DNA of 64,000 bases from the NCBI GenBank assembly GCA_030620095.1, contig JAUTXW010001615.1:1882001-1946000 (forward strand), given 5' to 3'. The notes beneath the pieces were generated by a model, which saw only the letters and a program-made list of their open reading frames with translations, was not told the DNA's origin and made no database searches. This document shows, piece after piece, positions 22,938 through 34,257 of this stretch. Both the position numbers and the translations under genes were made by a program. This DNA comes from Kuschelorhynchus macadamiae. Lineage: Eukaryota > Arthropoda > Insecta > Coleoptera > Curculionidae. The number at the start of each line of letters is the position of its first letter. The stretch's first letter is position 1.

Positions 22938-24528
22938 CAGTGCCGGCTATTCAGGTGAAGTAGGTGAAGTGTTACTTTACCAGGAAAAATAAAATAATAA
23001 TAAACAAGCAAACATCTAACTATATTTATTATATATCTCTTAAAATTTAAGTTTAAGTTTTGACGGTTGACGGCATGTCTTTTTAAAACTTTCAATAGAA
23101 CTTTATTATAACAACTATAACAGTGGCGCAAACCTCTTCGACTTTGCTGGAGGTGTTATGTTTAGTTTACGATTTTCCTACTACGTTGCCATAACAACGC
23201 GTACTCGATGACGTCGAGCACATGGAAGAATAATGTTAACCAGCGCCATACAACGCTCTCGGCTAACGCAGTACACTACACCCACGTGTCGTTCAGTTTG
23301 GGGTGGTTGTTTACTTTTATTTTCGCGGATTTCGCTACAACCGGTTAGTTCCTTTGCAGTTTGCTTAACTGTTTTGTGTTATATTTATTTATGGTGTTGT
23401 TGCAATTTTATTTGTTGTCGGGTTTATCAATTTACATTATTGATGAATCCGATCACGGATGCGGTTTGCATTTTGTTAGAAACTCCATTTAATCGATGGA
23501 AGGAACAAGATCAGAGTTTTAATCGTCATTCTGGTTTTCGGCGTACAAATGGTTATGTAGTAGTCAAATATTACAAAAATTGTTTTGCTGGCCTTGTTTA
23601 CTAGTTTCCAATTAATATTCAGTGTGGAATAAGGAAGGATTTGCAGGTATGTTAAATATATGAAAGTCTTTACATAAACATGAAGACTCGGCGGGGCATT
23701 TAAAATGCGAATTAATGCTAAAAACATTTGTAAAAAATCAGAGCAGTGTAGCTGACATTTGAAGAAAATGCTAAACCATATAAAATACATTTTAACGAAA
23801 ACGTCAGATTAAATAGGCTATTTATGTGCTTGGTAATTGACGCAGTTTTATACCTTACAAAACAAGAGTTAGTCTTTCGCGGCCATGATAAGAGCAGCGA
23901 GTCAATAAATAGGGGGAATTTTAAAAAGCTTTTAGGTTTATTAATATAGAGAAGTTCCCAAGAACTAAAAGATCATCATGAAAAAATTAAAAATGTTTTT
24001 ACTGGTGACTCGAAAACTATTCAAAACGAAATAATTGAATGCATTTCTGATTATTTAAATGATCATGTAAAAAATGAAATAATGAACACAGTTTTTTTCT
24101 GGGCAAGTCGATGACACCACTGATATTACGCAAACCTCCCAGTGCTCCATAATTTTAAGATACGTTAATTCAGAAGGTTCAGTAGTCGAGAGATTTTTAG
24201 GATTTTACAATGTCAGCTCCGATAATAAAAAATTTTGGACGAATTTGACTATAAACATAAATTAATACGGCAATGTTACGATGGCGCAAGTGTGATGTCT
24301 GGCCATCTAAATGGCCTTCAAATAAAATAGAAGAAAAAGCGCCGCAGGCTGTATTTGTCTATTGTCTTGCTGCTATGAAGGATAAGAGAATTGATTTACT
24401 ATACAAAAATTAGGTAAGTTGAAAAAAAATATTCTGCCCCTTCCACATATAAAAAAAATTCTAGAAAAAAATGATTGCGATATTTTCTTATTTCATTTGC
24501 ACTTCACTTACTTTTTCAGCCGCCACTG
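22938..24528 (+). mobile_element. hAT element, internal deletion derivative B
   Basis: Begins CAGTGCCGGCTATTCAGG and ends CAGCCGCCACTG. The 8-bp flanks ATTGTAAC and CATGTAAC agree at six positions, a decayed target duplication. Same family and orientation as 20729-22227 but with the opposite loss: the 5' half of the transposase is kept and joined near 24360 to the last 20 or so codons. Confidence 0.83.
23443..24413 (+). pseudogene. hAT transposase N-terminal half (copy B)
   Basis: ATG at 23443 opens a frame with FNRWKEQDQSFNRHSGFRR, the block just before the zinc finger, then shifts into FCWPCLL near 23588. Downstream, in broken frames, come FRGHDKSSESINRGNFKKLL, TGDSKTIQNEIIECISDYL, and QVDDTTDITQTSQCSIILRY with the first catalytic Asp. 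Near 24360 it jumps to AAMKDKRIDLLYKN, the extreme C-terminus. Multiple stops. Confidence 0.82.
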
Positions 24529-24689
24529 CATGTAACCCAACATTATTGTGAATAACTCGAAGAGCATAGCCATATGCTGCAAGCTGTTTAACATGGGGCT
24601 CCCAATTACCCACTAATTAAATGTTGCCCAAAAAAGAAAACCTCTTTAGCTGATTGTATGTTTGGTATTTTTTTATGTTAGAGAAAAAT

Positions 24690-25510
24690 CAGTCTTCGAT
24701 GTAATTGTAGACATATTGAGGTTTTTATCCACAAACCAACCCCCCAATGCATCCAAGGACTCAGTCATATGGTCTGTGCACGCTTGTTGCACAATCAGTA
24801 ACGCCAACAAGGTCATTTGTATACATGATGAAATGCAGTGGTCCCAAGGATCCTTGAGGAACATATCGCTTAATGAAATTGTTGGTTTCAATGACACATT
24901 GGTCAAGTCGCCGAAGGTACGACACAATCAAGTCCAATGCCACGCCCCTGATGCCATATCGCTCAAGCTTGTTCCACAGAACAAAATGATCAACACTATC
25001 GAATGTCTTAGATAAATCAAGAAACATGGCTTCGGTAAATATGCCGTTATTTATAGAATTTAATACCTGCGCTAAAGCCTGATAAATGGCACGAACTGTC
25101 GACTTTTTTTACGAAAACCATTTTGCCTGTCTGATATTGTATGATGCTGATCAAAGAAATTAACCACTGCCCACAGATATTTTACTTATTAATGTTTTCA
25201 TAATGTTTATGACTTCATATGTTGTAACTGGCTCTATTGTTGATTTACTGGAATTTTTGAGTTATCTTCATAAAAAAATCATTTACTAAATTTAAAAGGT
25301 TTTTTTCAGATTCACACGAAAAATATATAGATTGTTTTTTAATGTTTGGATGAGTAATTTCCTTGACCAGAGACCTGGTTTTATTTTCAGACCCTTCGAT
25401 GAGTCTCTGACTTGTCAACTGTTTAGCTTTTTTGATAACGTTTTCTAGGAGACCCGAATATCTTTTATAAAAATCGTTAGTTATTTTCCCTTATTTTAAT
25501 TTTTGGTGCA
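24690..25510 (-). pseudogene. LINE reverse transcriptase fragment
   Basis: Minus strand 25027-24761: MFLDLSKTFDSVDHFVLWNK (motif A with catalytic Asp), GIRGVALDLIVSYLRRLDQC, and VPQGSLGPLHFIMYTNDL (motif B). Upstream, 25028-25140 reads in shifted frames as a block like RQNGFRKKSTVRAIYQALAQV, the motif before A. No YADD box, endonuclease or 3' end. Jockey/CR1-like type. Confidence 0.82.
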
Positions 25511-25519
25511 ATTTTCTCT

Positions 25520-26695
25520 TGGGTTTACATGAGTTCTTTATAACTATTACTCTTGATACATGCAATGTTATTTTACGTGCCTTTGTACTATGCCCTAAAT
25601 TTTTTCATGCGATACGAATGTATGTACATTTAGTTTTTTACACCCTGGTGGCTGCAGTATATCGTTGTCATATATCATGTTCCCTTCTTCCGGTTATTTT
25701 AGACGTATATCCATAAAATATAGCCTGTAATAAATGCTTAACAAAATAGCCCTGAACGTAAACTATATAAACGCTATATTTACCGATAAAAATGCACTGA
25801 AAAGGAAGTTGTGTAATTATAAGTCAAGCGCTCAATGTAAAGCAATTAAATTTAAAAAGTAACGAAAATTAAATGTTTTGTTTTATAGTACTAAAGAAAA
25901 TCAGGAAGGCGACAAAAAATAATTAAATTTAAAATAAGGATTGTTTTTTAGCGAAACAATATCTCTTTTAATATTGAACATACCAAAAAAATTTCTAAAT
26001 GAGTGTTATAGAACCTGCTTAAAAGTATTTTCCAAAAATATTTCTAAATTCAGGGTGTTAATTAATCTCTGGTAGATATTTCATAAGGAGATTCCTTACA
26101 TGATTTTAAGACAAAACGTTTGTATAAAAGTATGGTGGAAAATGCTTCCTATTTGAAATACAGGGTGTTAAATTGTAAATATTTTTTTCGTTTTTTCTTT
26201 TATTTTCTACATTTTCAAGATAAAGGCATCAAATTTGGCACACTGTACAACAATAACAATCTCCATGCCAATATGTCGTAATTGTTCTCTCCAGTCTACA
26301 GGCTGTTATTTCTGAACTACAGTATCAAATTTTTTTCTAGCTCGCCACTGACCTTCGATAGTATTATTTTCTACGTATGCAAAGTTGAACTTTAAGTGCG
26401 CAAAGTAATAGTTTTCCGCACGGCGTGCGCAAGATAATACAAGTAAAACTACTCAAAAAGCCCAAAATTTCCGATATTTCAGCTCAAACAAAAAAGTTTC
26501 CTGTAGGATAGTAAAGACTCAAATCTCAAGCAACAATAGATGCATTGTTGAATTTCACACGTAATGTCAATTTTTTATTTAATTTTCATGTCAACAAGAA
26601 ACAACAAATCACAGTACACGGAAATTTTAAAATTAAATAAGTCGGTGTTAAACGCCATCGTGGCGTACGGTTTTTTCTTCAGATTGTAAAAAAAT
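25520..26695. other. Spacer with a possible solo mariner-type end
   Basis: Mostly non-coding. CAGGGTGTTAA occurs at about 26053 and again at about 26161, the same spacing (near 108 bp) as the two CAGGGTGT copies in the left end of the element at 30025. This suggests a solo inverted repeat of a related family with no partner seen. Confidence 0.35.
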
Positions 26696-26699
26696 ATAA

Positions 26700-27545
26700 A
26701 TATAATTTTAAAATGAGCAGCTGTGATGATGAGTTACCATATTCTAGCCTGGAGACTGCAAATATTACAAGTTTAAATTTATTGCCAGCGAAATCTCAAT
26801 CAGAAGAAGGGAACAAGTAGTGTTAAGGAGCCAAGGACTTTATGGAGGAAGTACTCCATGTTAAAAAGAGTCCTTAAAATAAAAACGAACTTGGATTTAA
26901 GCCTATATTTCAAGCTAGCGTCTTTTATAAATAAGCAAAATGTAGGAAACAAACCAAAAAAAGCCAAAATTTGCGACAAAAATTAAGTTTCAAGATTCAT
27001 TAAAGAAGCGCCTAATGAAATTTATCTTTTAATAGCTACTATTTTTGGGTTGGCCGGTGCTTGTAGGAGAGTAACAATTGATGACATAGAGGATAAGGAA
27101 AATTTAATAATCATCGAAACACCTGACTGTAAAAATAACACTTCAAGAATTTTTTGTAGTATCCAATGAAATACGAAGAGGGAAATTATTTACAACTGTA
27201 TCTAAAATACGCAAGTTTTCGAAAAACATGTTCACAGCACCGGCGGTTTTTTGACCATTATAGAAAAGGGCTGTGCAGTACAAAATGTGTTGGAATAAAT
27301 TAATTTGGAAAAATGTCTTCAGAAATAGCTGCATATCTACAACTCAAAAATATAGAACAATACATGGGACATAGTTTCCGTCGATCCTCATCTACCATAT
27401 TGGGTGATTCTGGGGAAGACACTACTAATACCAAATTACTTGGGGGCTGGACATCAACGGTTGTCGCAAAGAGCTACGTAGATGTTTCCGCCAATCAAAA
27501 AAAGGCATGTCGAAAAAAAATATTTGCCTGGAATAACTGTTAACT
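26700..27545 (+). pseudogene. Second Crypton-type tyrosine recombinase relic
   Basis: A different recombinase from the one at 1428-5325. The C-terminal frame 27313-27543 reads MGHSFRRSSSTILGDSGEDT then LLGGWTSTVVAKSYVDVS, i.e. His-x-x-Arg, a GGW block and the candidate nucleophile Tyr in SYVDVS. Upstream, broken frames give REGNYLQLYLKYAS near 27170 and GLCSTKCVGIN near 27270. The likely N-terminus is ATG at 26714 with SSCDDELPYSSLETANI. I associate this type with insect Crypton elements. Several stops, no functional product. Confidence 0.75.
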
Positions 27546-27739
27546 CAACCTTCATCAAGCCAAACTATAAACGCTTCCAAGAGCCACCCATTGATTGAAA
27601 TTACCGGATCTACAATCAATTTGCAAAATGTCAGTAATTGGTCTTTTGTTATAAATATTAATAACAAGCAGTAATTTTTGTATTGTTATTGTTGTTGGAT
27701 GTTTCAAGTTCCATTAAATAATCTTCAAAAATAATGTGT

Positions 27740-28860
27740 ATACTAATTGTTTTTATTTGTTTCGAATAGCTAGACTATTCAATTTCTTAGCTCTTCTTCT
27801 GTGTCTATGGGTGTCTGGTAAACCAAAGATTTTAGGTGTCTCCAAAAATGAAATCTAAACTGTTGAGGACAGATGGCCATGGCTAAGGTCTCCCTCGCCG
27901 TATGCAACGACCGTTGAACTGTAATATGTGAAATAACTCATTTTGCAGAAAATCATTAAATAACTGTCCATCTAGGCGTGGTGGTAGAATATGGAGTCCG
28001 CAAAAAATTTCATTTATTACACCACACCAAACATTAACAGAAAATTCTTGCTGAAATGCTCTAGTTCGTACAACACGTGGATTGTCATGGCTCCAGATTC
28101 GTAAATTATGGAAATTTACTGAGCCGCTTCATGTAAATGTGGCTTCATCAGTCCATAAAATTTTTTTTGAGAAGTTCTCGTCTTCCTCTATTTGGCGCAA
28201 AAACCAATTGCAAAAAGTGACACGTTTTTCGGCATCACCAGGTTGTAAGTTTTGAACTGGCTGCATCTGAAATGGCTTCCTGTGATCTTTCCTCAAAACG
28301 CGATGAACCTTATTTTTAGAAACAAAAACTGCGTTGCCTTGTAAATTATGAGCTGCTCTTCGTAGGCTTAATGTCCTATCGTTGTCAAACTTATTTAAAA
28401 TTACGTTTCGATATTGTTCATTTCTCCTACCTTCGTTTCTCGGATTCTTTTTGAGTCCAAAATTCCTAAACATTAAATGCGTTTTAATGAAAACTTGTTT
28501 GCAAGGTAATCTTCTATTTGGAAATCTTCGTTGGTATTCCCGTACTGCTGCATTTGCATTTCCATTACAGAAACCATAAACGAAATGATTATCATACAGC
28601 ATACTCAAAGTTACTGAATAACACCATTTTGAAATCACTAGTTAGACTGATAATTACCTTTTGGTATAAACTGTAACGACCGTTGAACTGTTCAAGAAAA
28701 ATCGCGGAATTCCATACACAAATGTGCAGGTGCACCGTCGTGTTTAAACCATTTTTCATTTCTGGCATCAAGTAGAATATTCTCAAGAAGATTTTCTTCT
28801 GAGCTAGGTTGCGTGCGCTAATCAAGTTTGTGGACATCTTAATATTCTACTTGTGGTCTC
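27740..28860 (-). pseudogene. Mariner-like transposase relic, split by a nested segment
   Basis: The outer relic is read on the minus strand in two parts. 28850-28692 gives, across frames, a KWF-x(4)-D-G-A-P-A-H-type block (KNGLNTTVHLHICV in one frame) and FLEQFNGR, the second catalytic Asp region. 27905-27740 gives WPWPSVLNSLDFIF with the third Asp, then FWRHLKSLVYQTPIDTEEEL. These two parts would be continuous if 27923-28674 were removed. Confidence 0.7.
27923..28674 (-). mobile_element. 752-bp transposase segment nested between 17-bp repeats
   Basis: About 95% like 31453-32183 by eye, encoding the N-terminal part of the second long-TIR mariner-like transposase: YGFCNGNANAAVREYQRRF, RTLSLRRAAHNL and KILWTDEATF. 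It carries none of that element's inverted repeats. Both sides carry the same 17 bases, AACGACCGTTGAACTGT, at 27906-27922 and 28675-28691, as expected of a target duplication. Its frame 28638-28129 is open for 169 codons. Confidence 0.75.
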
Positions 28861-28894
28861 TATCAGTCTCTAGTGTTCAGATCCCGTAGAGTAA

Positions 28895-28942
28895 AGATTC
28901 CTGAAGATACCTCGTGAAATCCAATGCAAAACATCGGATAGC
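28895..28942 (+). ncRNA. Hammerhead-like motif (PLE 3' type), degraded
   Basis: CTGAAGA at 28901-28907 fits the CTGANGA core. AAAACATC at 28928-28935 replaces GAAAC plus a cleavage triplet. The bases before the core (ATTC) can pair with those after it (GGAT), a 4-bp stem I including one G-U. The block resembles the motif at 63520-63570, which follows a PLE reading frame. Base changes in GAAA make activity unlikely. Confidence 0.35.
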
Positions 28943-30020
28943 AATTTCAATTTGGTAAGATCTAATTCCGAGGACCATGATTACTTAATCGAACAAAGCC
29001 GTGAAGGCTTTCGCTCTGGTTTAACCTAAGAGTAAGAATAAAAATAGAGTTCATTATTTAGATATTTAGTCACTGCCAAGATTACCTCTCAGTATAAGGA
29101 ACTCCAATGTTTATACCAATTTATATTACGGTGAATATGTTTAACCATGATGCAAAAAAATGTTCATACAAAGAATAGTAATGTGTTTCCAGTATTACTT
29201 TTTAAGATGTGTAAAGACATTACATTTATTGCAAAATAGTAAAATACAAACTTAAATACCCAAAGCCTCAGATTAAATTACACCAGTAACAAGAGTTTTA
29301 GTTAGATATGGCAAACCCGATCTACAACTCCACGTATTAGACCATCCCACTGTGGTATTAGACCATCCCACTTTCATTGCCAAGGGATCCTTATAGTAAA
29401 AAAGTATAATAGTCTACAGTAAAGATTGTTACAGGGTCACGTCACCGGCGTGGCTTAAAGACCAATAGCGGGTCGTGGAACTACAATACATTTTAACATT
29501 AAAGAAATTAATTTGCTAAACAATGCTTTTCTTACCGTCACTACTGCATGTGTGTTAGTGTATTATTGTGTATTTGTTGATATGGTTCAAATCTTCTAAT
29601 TATAATATATAATAAAATATATTTAATTCAAGAAGCAGCATTCTAAAGGCGAAAATTGATTTTTTAAATATTTAATAAATAAGCTTTATTTACTTTATCT
29701 TGGACATTGCGAGCTTTAGTTGACCTAACTATCGTGCGGCAATGTGAGTTTGTAAAAAAAAAGTTTGGAATTTTCGTTTAATCAATAAGTAAACAGCAAG
29801 ATTTCGTTTCCCAGGAGACATGTCTAATGGGAGATAGCTTATTTACTTATTTTGGGTCACATGATGTATTAACCAATTCGGTTCAGCATAATTGAACGTT
29901 TATTTCGTCGCGGGTCATGTGAGAATCCTCAGAAGCAAAATGTTACAAGAAAGACTCTGAGGTGATTTTTTTGACGATTACAATAGTTTTTCCTATCAGA
30001 GAATTAAAATAATTATAGAA
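28943..30020. other. Spacer, no gene
   Basis: No gene recognised. A 20-base phrase, GTATTAGACCATCCCACT and neighbours, is duplicated in tandem near 29336-29372. Confidence 0.4.
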
Positions 30021-30024
30021 TACA

Positions 30025-32768
30025 GGGTGTCCCGAATTGCAGTGTCCAAACTTTAACAGCGCATTTTGCATTCAAAATAAGCCCTAATTTTCTATATAAA
30101 CATATATCGGCAAATGCTTCGTTTTCGAAATACAGGGTGTTAAAGTTTGAAGAAAAAAATTGTTTTTTAGTCATAACTTTTTTATTACTTTAGATATTGT
30201 TATTAAATTTGGTAAACAGCCTTGGAGTAACAAAAGGCATTTTTTGATTTGAAATATTTTTTAATTTTTCATCAGTGGCGTCCCTACGGGATTTTTTATT
30301 GAATATTCTTGAAAGAAAAATGGTACTCTACTGCTTTTTCTGAAAACAAAAATCATTCCTAAAATCCCCACTCAGTTTGGAGCAAATTTGATCTCTTGTC
30401 TTTTTTTCGTGCGGTGTAAGGATTTCGAGTAAAAAACTAAAAACCATTTTTATGTATGGCATAGTTAAAATTTCCATTATAGTTAATTTCAGTAGCAAAA
30501 CCTTTAAGGTGGGATTGTAACAGCAAGTTTTTAAAATTATTTGGTTTCCGATATTTATTTCATGCATTCCGGGTGAGTTCATAATTTCTGAATAACGTAT
30601 GTAGGGTTTCTAAAATAAAAGCTTGTCTGACAACTAAAGAGAGATGACGTCATCGACCCGTTGCAATGGAGATTTGCATTAGGTTTGGGTTATCAGGGTG
30701 ACATCGCAGAAGTTAGCAGGCAACCTATTAAAATCTAATGTCCTTGGTACTTACCATCATTCCTTCATTGTCGACTCTTGGTATGTCATGATTGCATTTT
30801 TGTGATAATTGAACAATTGCTAGGTTCGTCTTTAAAGTATGACAGATGAGTTTATAATTCTAAAATCGTCGATTCATTTTGTAAAACGGTAATTAGAATT
30901 AATTCAATTTTGAAGATGATACTTCATTTTACAGAAACTATTCTTTATTAACTAAGTTCGTAATTAATTTTACAAAAACTAGAATTCATAACTTTTATTA
31001 ATTTAAATCGTAAAAAAAATTTATAGAGCACTTTAAATATCATTAAGGATTAATGTGGGCCTTAAAATTCACAATAATTGCTCAAAATGAGCTCCTCTAA
31101 CTTCGACACATTTTCGGCATCTGCTCTTAACTGTGTCAGTGGCATGGCATATAAAATTCGTATTGGCTCGCAAAGTTTCACAGGCTTGCTCTATCCTTAG
31201 AATCAGTTCTTCTCTTGTATGAACTGGTCTGGAATAAACTAAATTTTTCAAATAACCCCACACAAAGAAGTCGACAGGTGTGAGGTCAGGGGAACGTGGT
31301 GGTCAGGCTGTAGCTCCTAATCGTCCAATCCACCGTTCTGGATAATTATTATTTAACCACTCGCGATTTACAAGTGCAAAATGCGCGAGGGCCCCGTCCA
31401 TTTGAATCCAGAACTCGTTTCTAAGATTTAGAGGAATATTTTCTAGATATTGAAATAACTCATTTTGCAGAAAATCATTAAATAACTGTCCAACTAGGCG
31501 TGGTGGTAGAATATGGGGTCCGCAAAAAATTTCATTTATTACACCACACCAAACATTAACAGAAAATTCTTGCTGAAATGCTCTAGTTCGTACAACACGT
31601 GGATTGTCATGGCTCCAGATTCGTAAATTATGGAAATTTACTGAGCCGCTTCATGTAAATGTGGCTTCATCAGTCCATGAAATTTTTTTTGAGAAGTTCT
31701 CGTCTTCCTCTATTTGGCGCAAAAAGTGACACGTTTTTCGACATCACCAGGTTGTAAGTTTTGAACTGGCTGCATCTGAAATGGCTTCCTGTGATCTTTC
31801 CTCAAAACGCGATGAACCTTATTTTTAGAAACAAAAACTGCGTTGCCTTATAAATTATGAGCTGCTCTTCGTAGGCTTAATGTCCTATCGTTGTCAAACT
31901 TATTTAAAATTACGTTTCGATATTGTTCATTTCTCCTACCTTCGTTTCTCGGATTCTTTTTGAGTCCAAAATTCCTAAACATTAAATGCGTTTTAATGAA
32001 AACTTGTTTGCAAGGTAATCTTCTATTTGGAAATCTTCGTTGGTATTCCCGTACTGCTGCATTTGCATTTCCATTACAGAAACCATAAACGAAATGAATA
32101 TCATACAGCATACTCAAAGTTACTGAATAACACCATTTTGAAATCACTAGTTAGACTGATAATTACCTTTTGGTATAAACTGTAATGTACCTGACATTTA
32201 TTTACTCTAAAAACTCAAATGTCACACTTTAAAGACGAAACTAGCAATTGTTCAATTGTCACAAAAATGCAATCATGGCATACCAAGATGTTAAAGGTTT
32301 TGCCACTGAAATAATTAACAATAATGGAAATTTTAACTACGCCATACATAAAAATAGTTTTTAGTTTTTAACTCGAAATCCTTGCATCGCACAAAAAAAA
32401 GACAAGGGATCAAATTTGCTCCAAACTGAGTGGGGATTTTAGGAATGATTTTTGTTTTCAGAAAAAGCAAGAGCGTACTATTTTTTCTTCAAGAATATTC
32501 AATAAAAAATCCTGTACGGACGCCACTGATAAAGAATTAAAAAATATTTCAAATCAAAAAATGCATTTTGTTACTCAAATGATGTTTACCAAATTTAATC
32601 AGGTACTAAAAAAGTTATGACTAAATAACAATTTTTTTCTTAAAACTTTAACACCCTGTATTTCGAAAACGAAGCATTTGCCGATATATGTTTATATAGA
32701 AAATTAGGGTTTATTTTGAATGCAGAATGCGCTGTTAAAGTTTAGACACTGCAATTCGGGACACCCTG
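30025..32768. mobile_element. Second mariner-like element with long inverted repeats
   Basis: Ends CAGGGTGTCCCGAATTGCAG and the complement, bordered by TA at 30023-30024 and 32769-32770. TIRs pair from 30025 to about 30510 and from about 32286 to 32768. Pairing resumes at 30770-30850 with 32215-32290, so the left repeat has an extra segment of about 260 bp (30511-30770). CAGGGTGT recurs about 108 bp inside each end. The interior codes for a DDE transposase on the minus strand. Confidence 0.88.
31069..32147 (-). pseudogene. Mariner-like transposase of the second long-TIR element
   Basis: N-terminal frame 32147-31848: FVYGFCNGNANAAVREYQRR and FIKTHLMFRNFG (helix-turn-helix, DUF4817 type), then RTLSLRRAAHNL before a TAA stop. 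Continuing through further breaks: FVSKNKVHRVLRKDHRKPF, a small deletion around 31722, NPRVVRTRAFQQEFSVNVWC, WIQMDGALAHFALVNREWLN with the second Asp, and SPDLTPVDFFVWG with the third. The C-terminal frame 31263-31069 has YLKNLVYSRPVHTREEL and ends naturally at 31069. All three catalytic regions can be traced, but in different frames. Confidence 0.87.
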
Positions 32769-32770
32769 TA

Positions 32771-33116
32771 TATCTATACTATATTAAAATAGTCAAAGGG
32801 CGTCTCACGCTCAAAAAAACGTACTGCGATTTCGAAAATCACTAGATTTTGGATGAAATCTGGGGAAATAATAAAGTTTCGGATGATTTCACGCCTTTTT
32901 TTAATTTTGTTGGGCCAATTTTTTATATAAGTGTGTCAAGAAAAGGAATTTAAATGGTGATTCTATGGGTAATTAAAAGTAAAATTGTGTTCGTAAACAT
33001 GTGCTAAACTGGTTAGAATTTAAGATTTAGGATATTGAAAATTAAAAAAAATCTTGGCTATTAACATGGAAAAACAATATGACAATTGGCTATTCTATTC
33101 TTATCTTATAGCGCTC
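32771..33116. other. Spacer, no gene
   Basis: AT-rich, no recognised feature. Confidence 0.4.
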
Positions 33117-34249
33117 GTTTTTTTTTTACTTTCCTCGCAAGAGGAAAGTATTCTAGTTGCAAAAAAACATGTAGTTCCCCCGCTTAGTCTGTATGTCTGT
33201 CCGCGACAAAGCTCAAGAACTACTTGTCCTAATTACTTCAAGTTTTGGTTAAAAATTAAAGGTCATATGATGATGACGTGGTAACATTTTGGTAAAAATA
33301 TAATATGGCTGAACAAAATGGCGGTCTATTGAAATGTTAAAAAATTATCACTAAAAAACTGCTTTTTTATCCAAATTTTGCAGAAAAATTTGGTGTGACA
33401 TGACCATCAACTGATAAGTTTTACTACAAATCCAAAATGGCGGCCTAATAAAATGTTATAAAAGTCAATGTAGAAAACTACTGCATCGATTATGTTCAAA
33501 TTCTGCTCAAAAATCAAATATTATATAGGGATGAACTGGTAAAAATGTTGAGACAAATTCAAAATGGGGGAACAAAACTGTGTCCTAATTAAATGTTAAA
33601 AAAATATCTGAAAAAACTACTGATGATATCCCCATTTTGAATATTTATTACTAAAAATGTATAAATTGCACACTTAATATCGATTTTTAATCAAATCTGT
33701 ATAAATGTTAAAATTCGCTCGCAGTCTAGGCATTCCTACTCTCATTTTTTTAAATATTTGAATTTTTAAAATGTTGACAAAAATTCATGATGTGCAGTCT
33801 TAAATACCCCTAAATGCCGAATTTTAATCAAATCTGCAAACATTTTAAAATTAGTCTGCTATGTTGGTGCTACCATTTTTAATTCTCAAATATTGAACTT
33901 TCATTCTTAAATTCGTTCGCTATATTGGCGCCACCATTTTGATTTTTGTTGTGCACTCTTAAATAATTAAACAAATGTTAAAATCATCCGTCCGACCTGT
34001 TGACCTTGTCATTTTGGCACCGCTATTTTGAATTTTTAAATGCTGATACCCTTAAATTTTCCCAGGCACTAATTTTCAGTTTAATCTACACATCTAAGTG
34101 ACACAATTTGTCGGCCGTATTTTCGCCGTCATTTTGGATTTTCGGATTCGGAAAATTCGGATTTTTATATCTGAAAGTGTATGCGTGTCAAATTTGAAAA
34201 TAATCGGTAATGGAAGTGGTGAAGAATCCATTACAAGATTTGAACCAGA
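33117..34249 (+). repeat. ATGGCGG repeat, left part (split by hAT)
   Basis: Opens with TACTTTCCTC next to GAGGAAAGTATT, followed by a GTCTGTATGTCTGTCCGCG block and ATGGCGG subunits at about 33307, 33440 and 33565, then more diverged ones with GCCACCATTTTG. It is interrupted by the hAT element at 34258 and resumes at 37398. Confidence 0.7.
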
Positions 34250-34257
34250 CTTACAAA

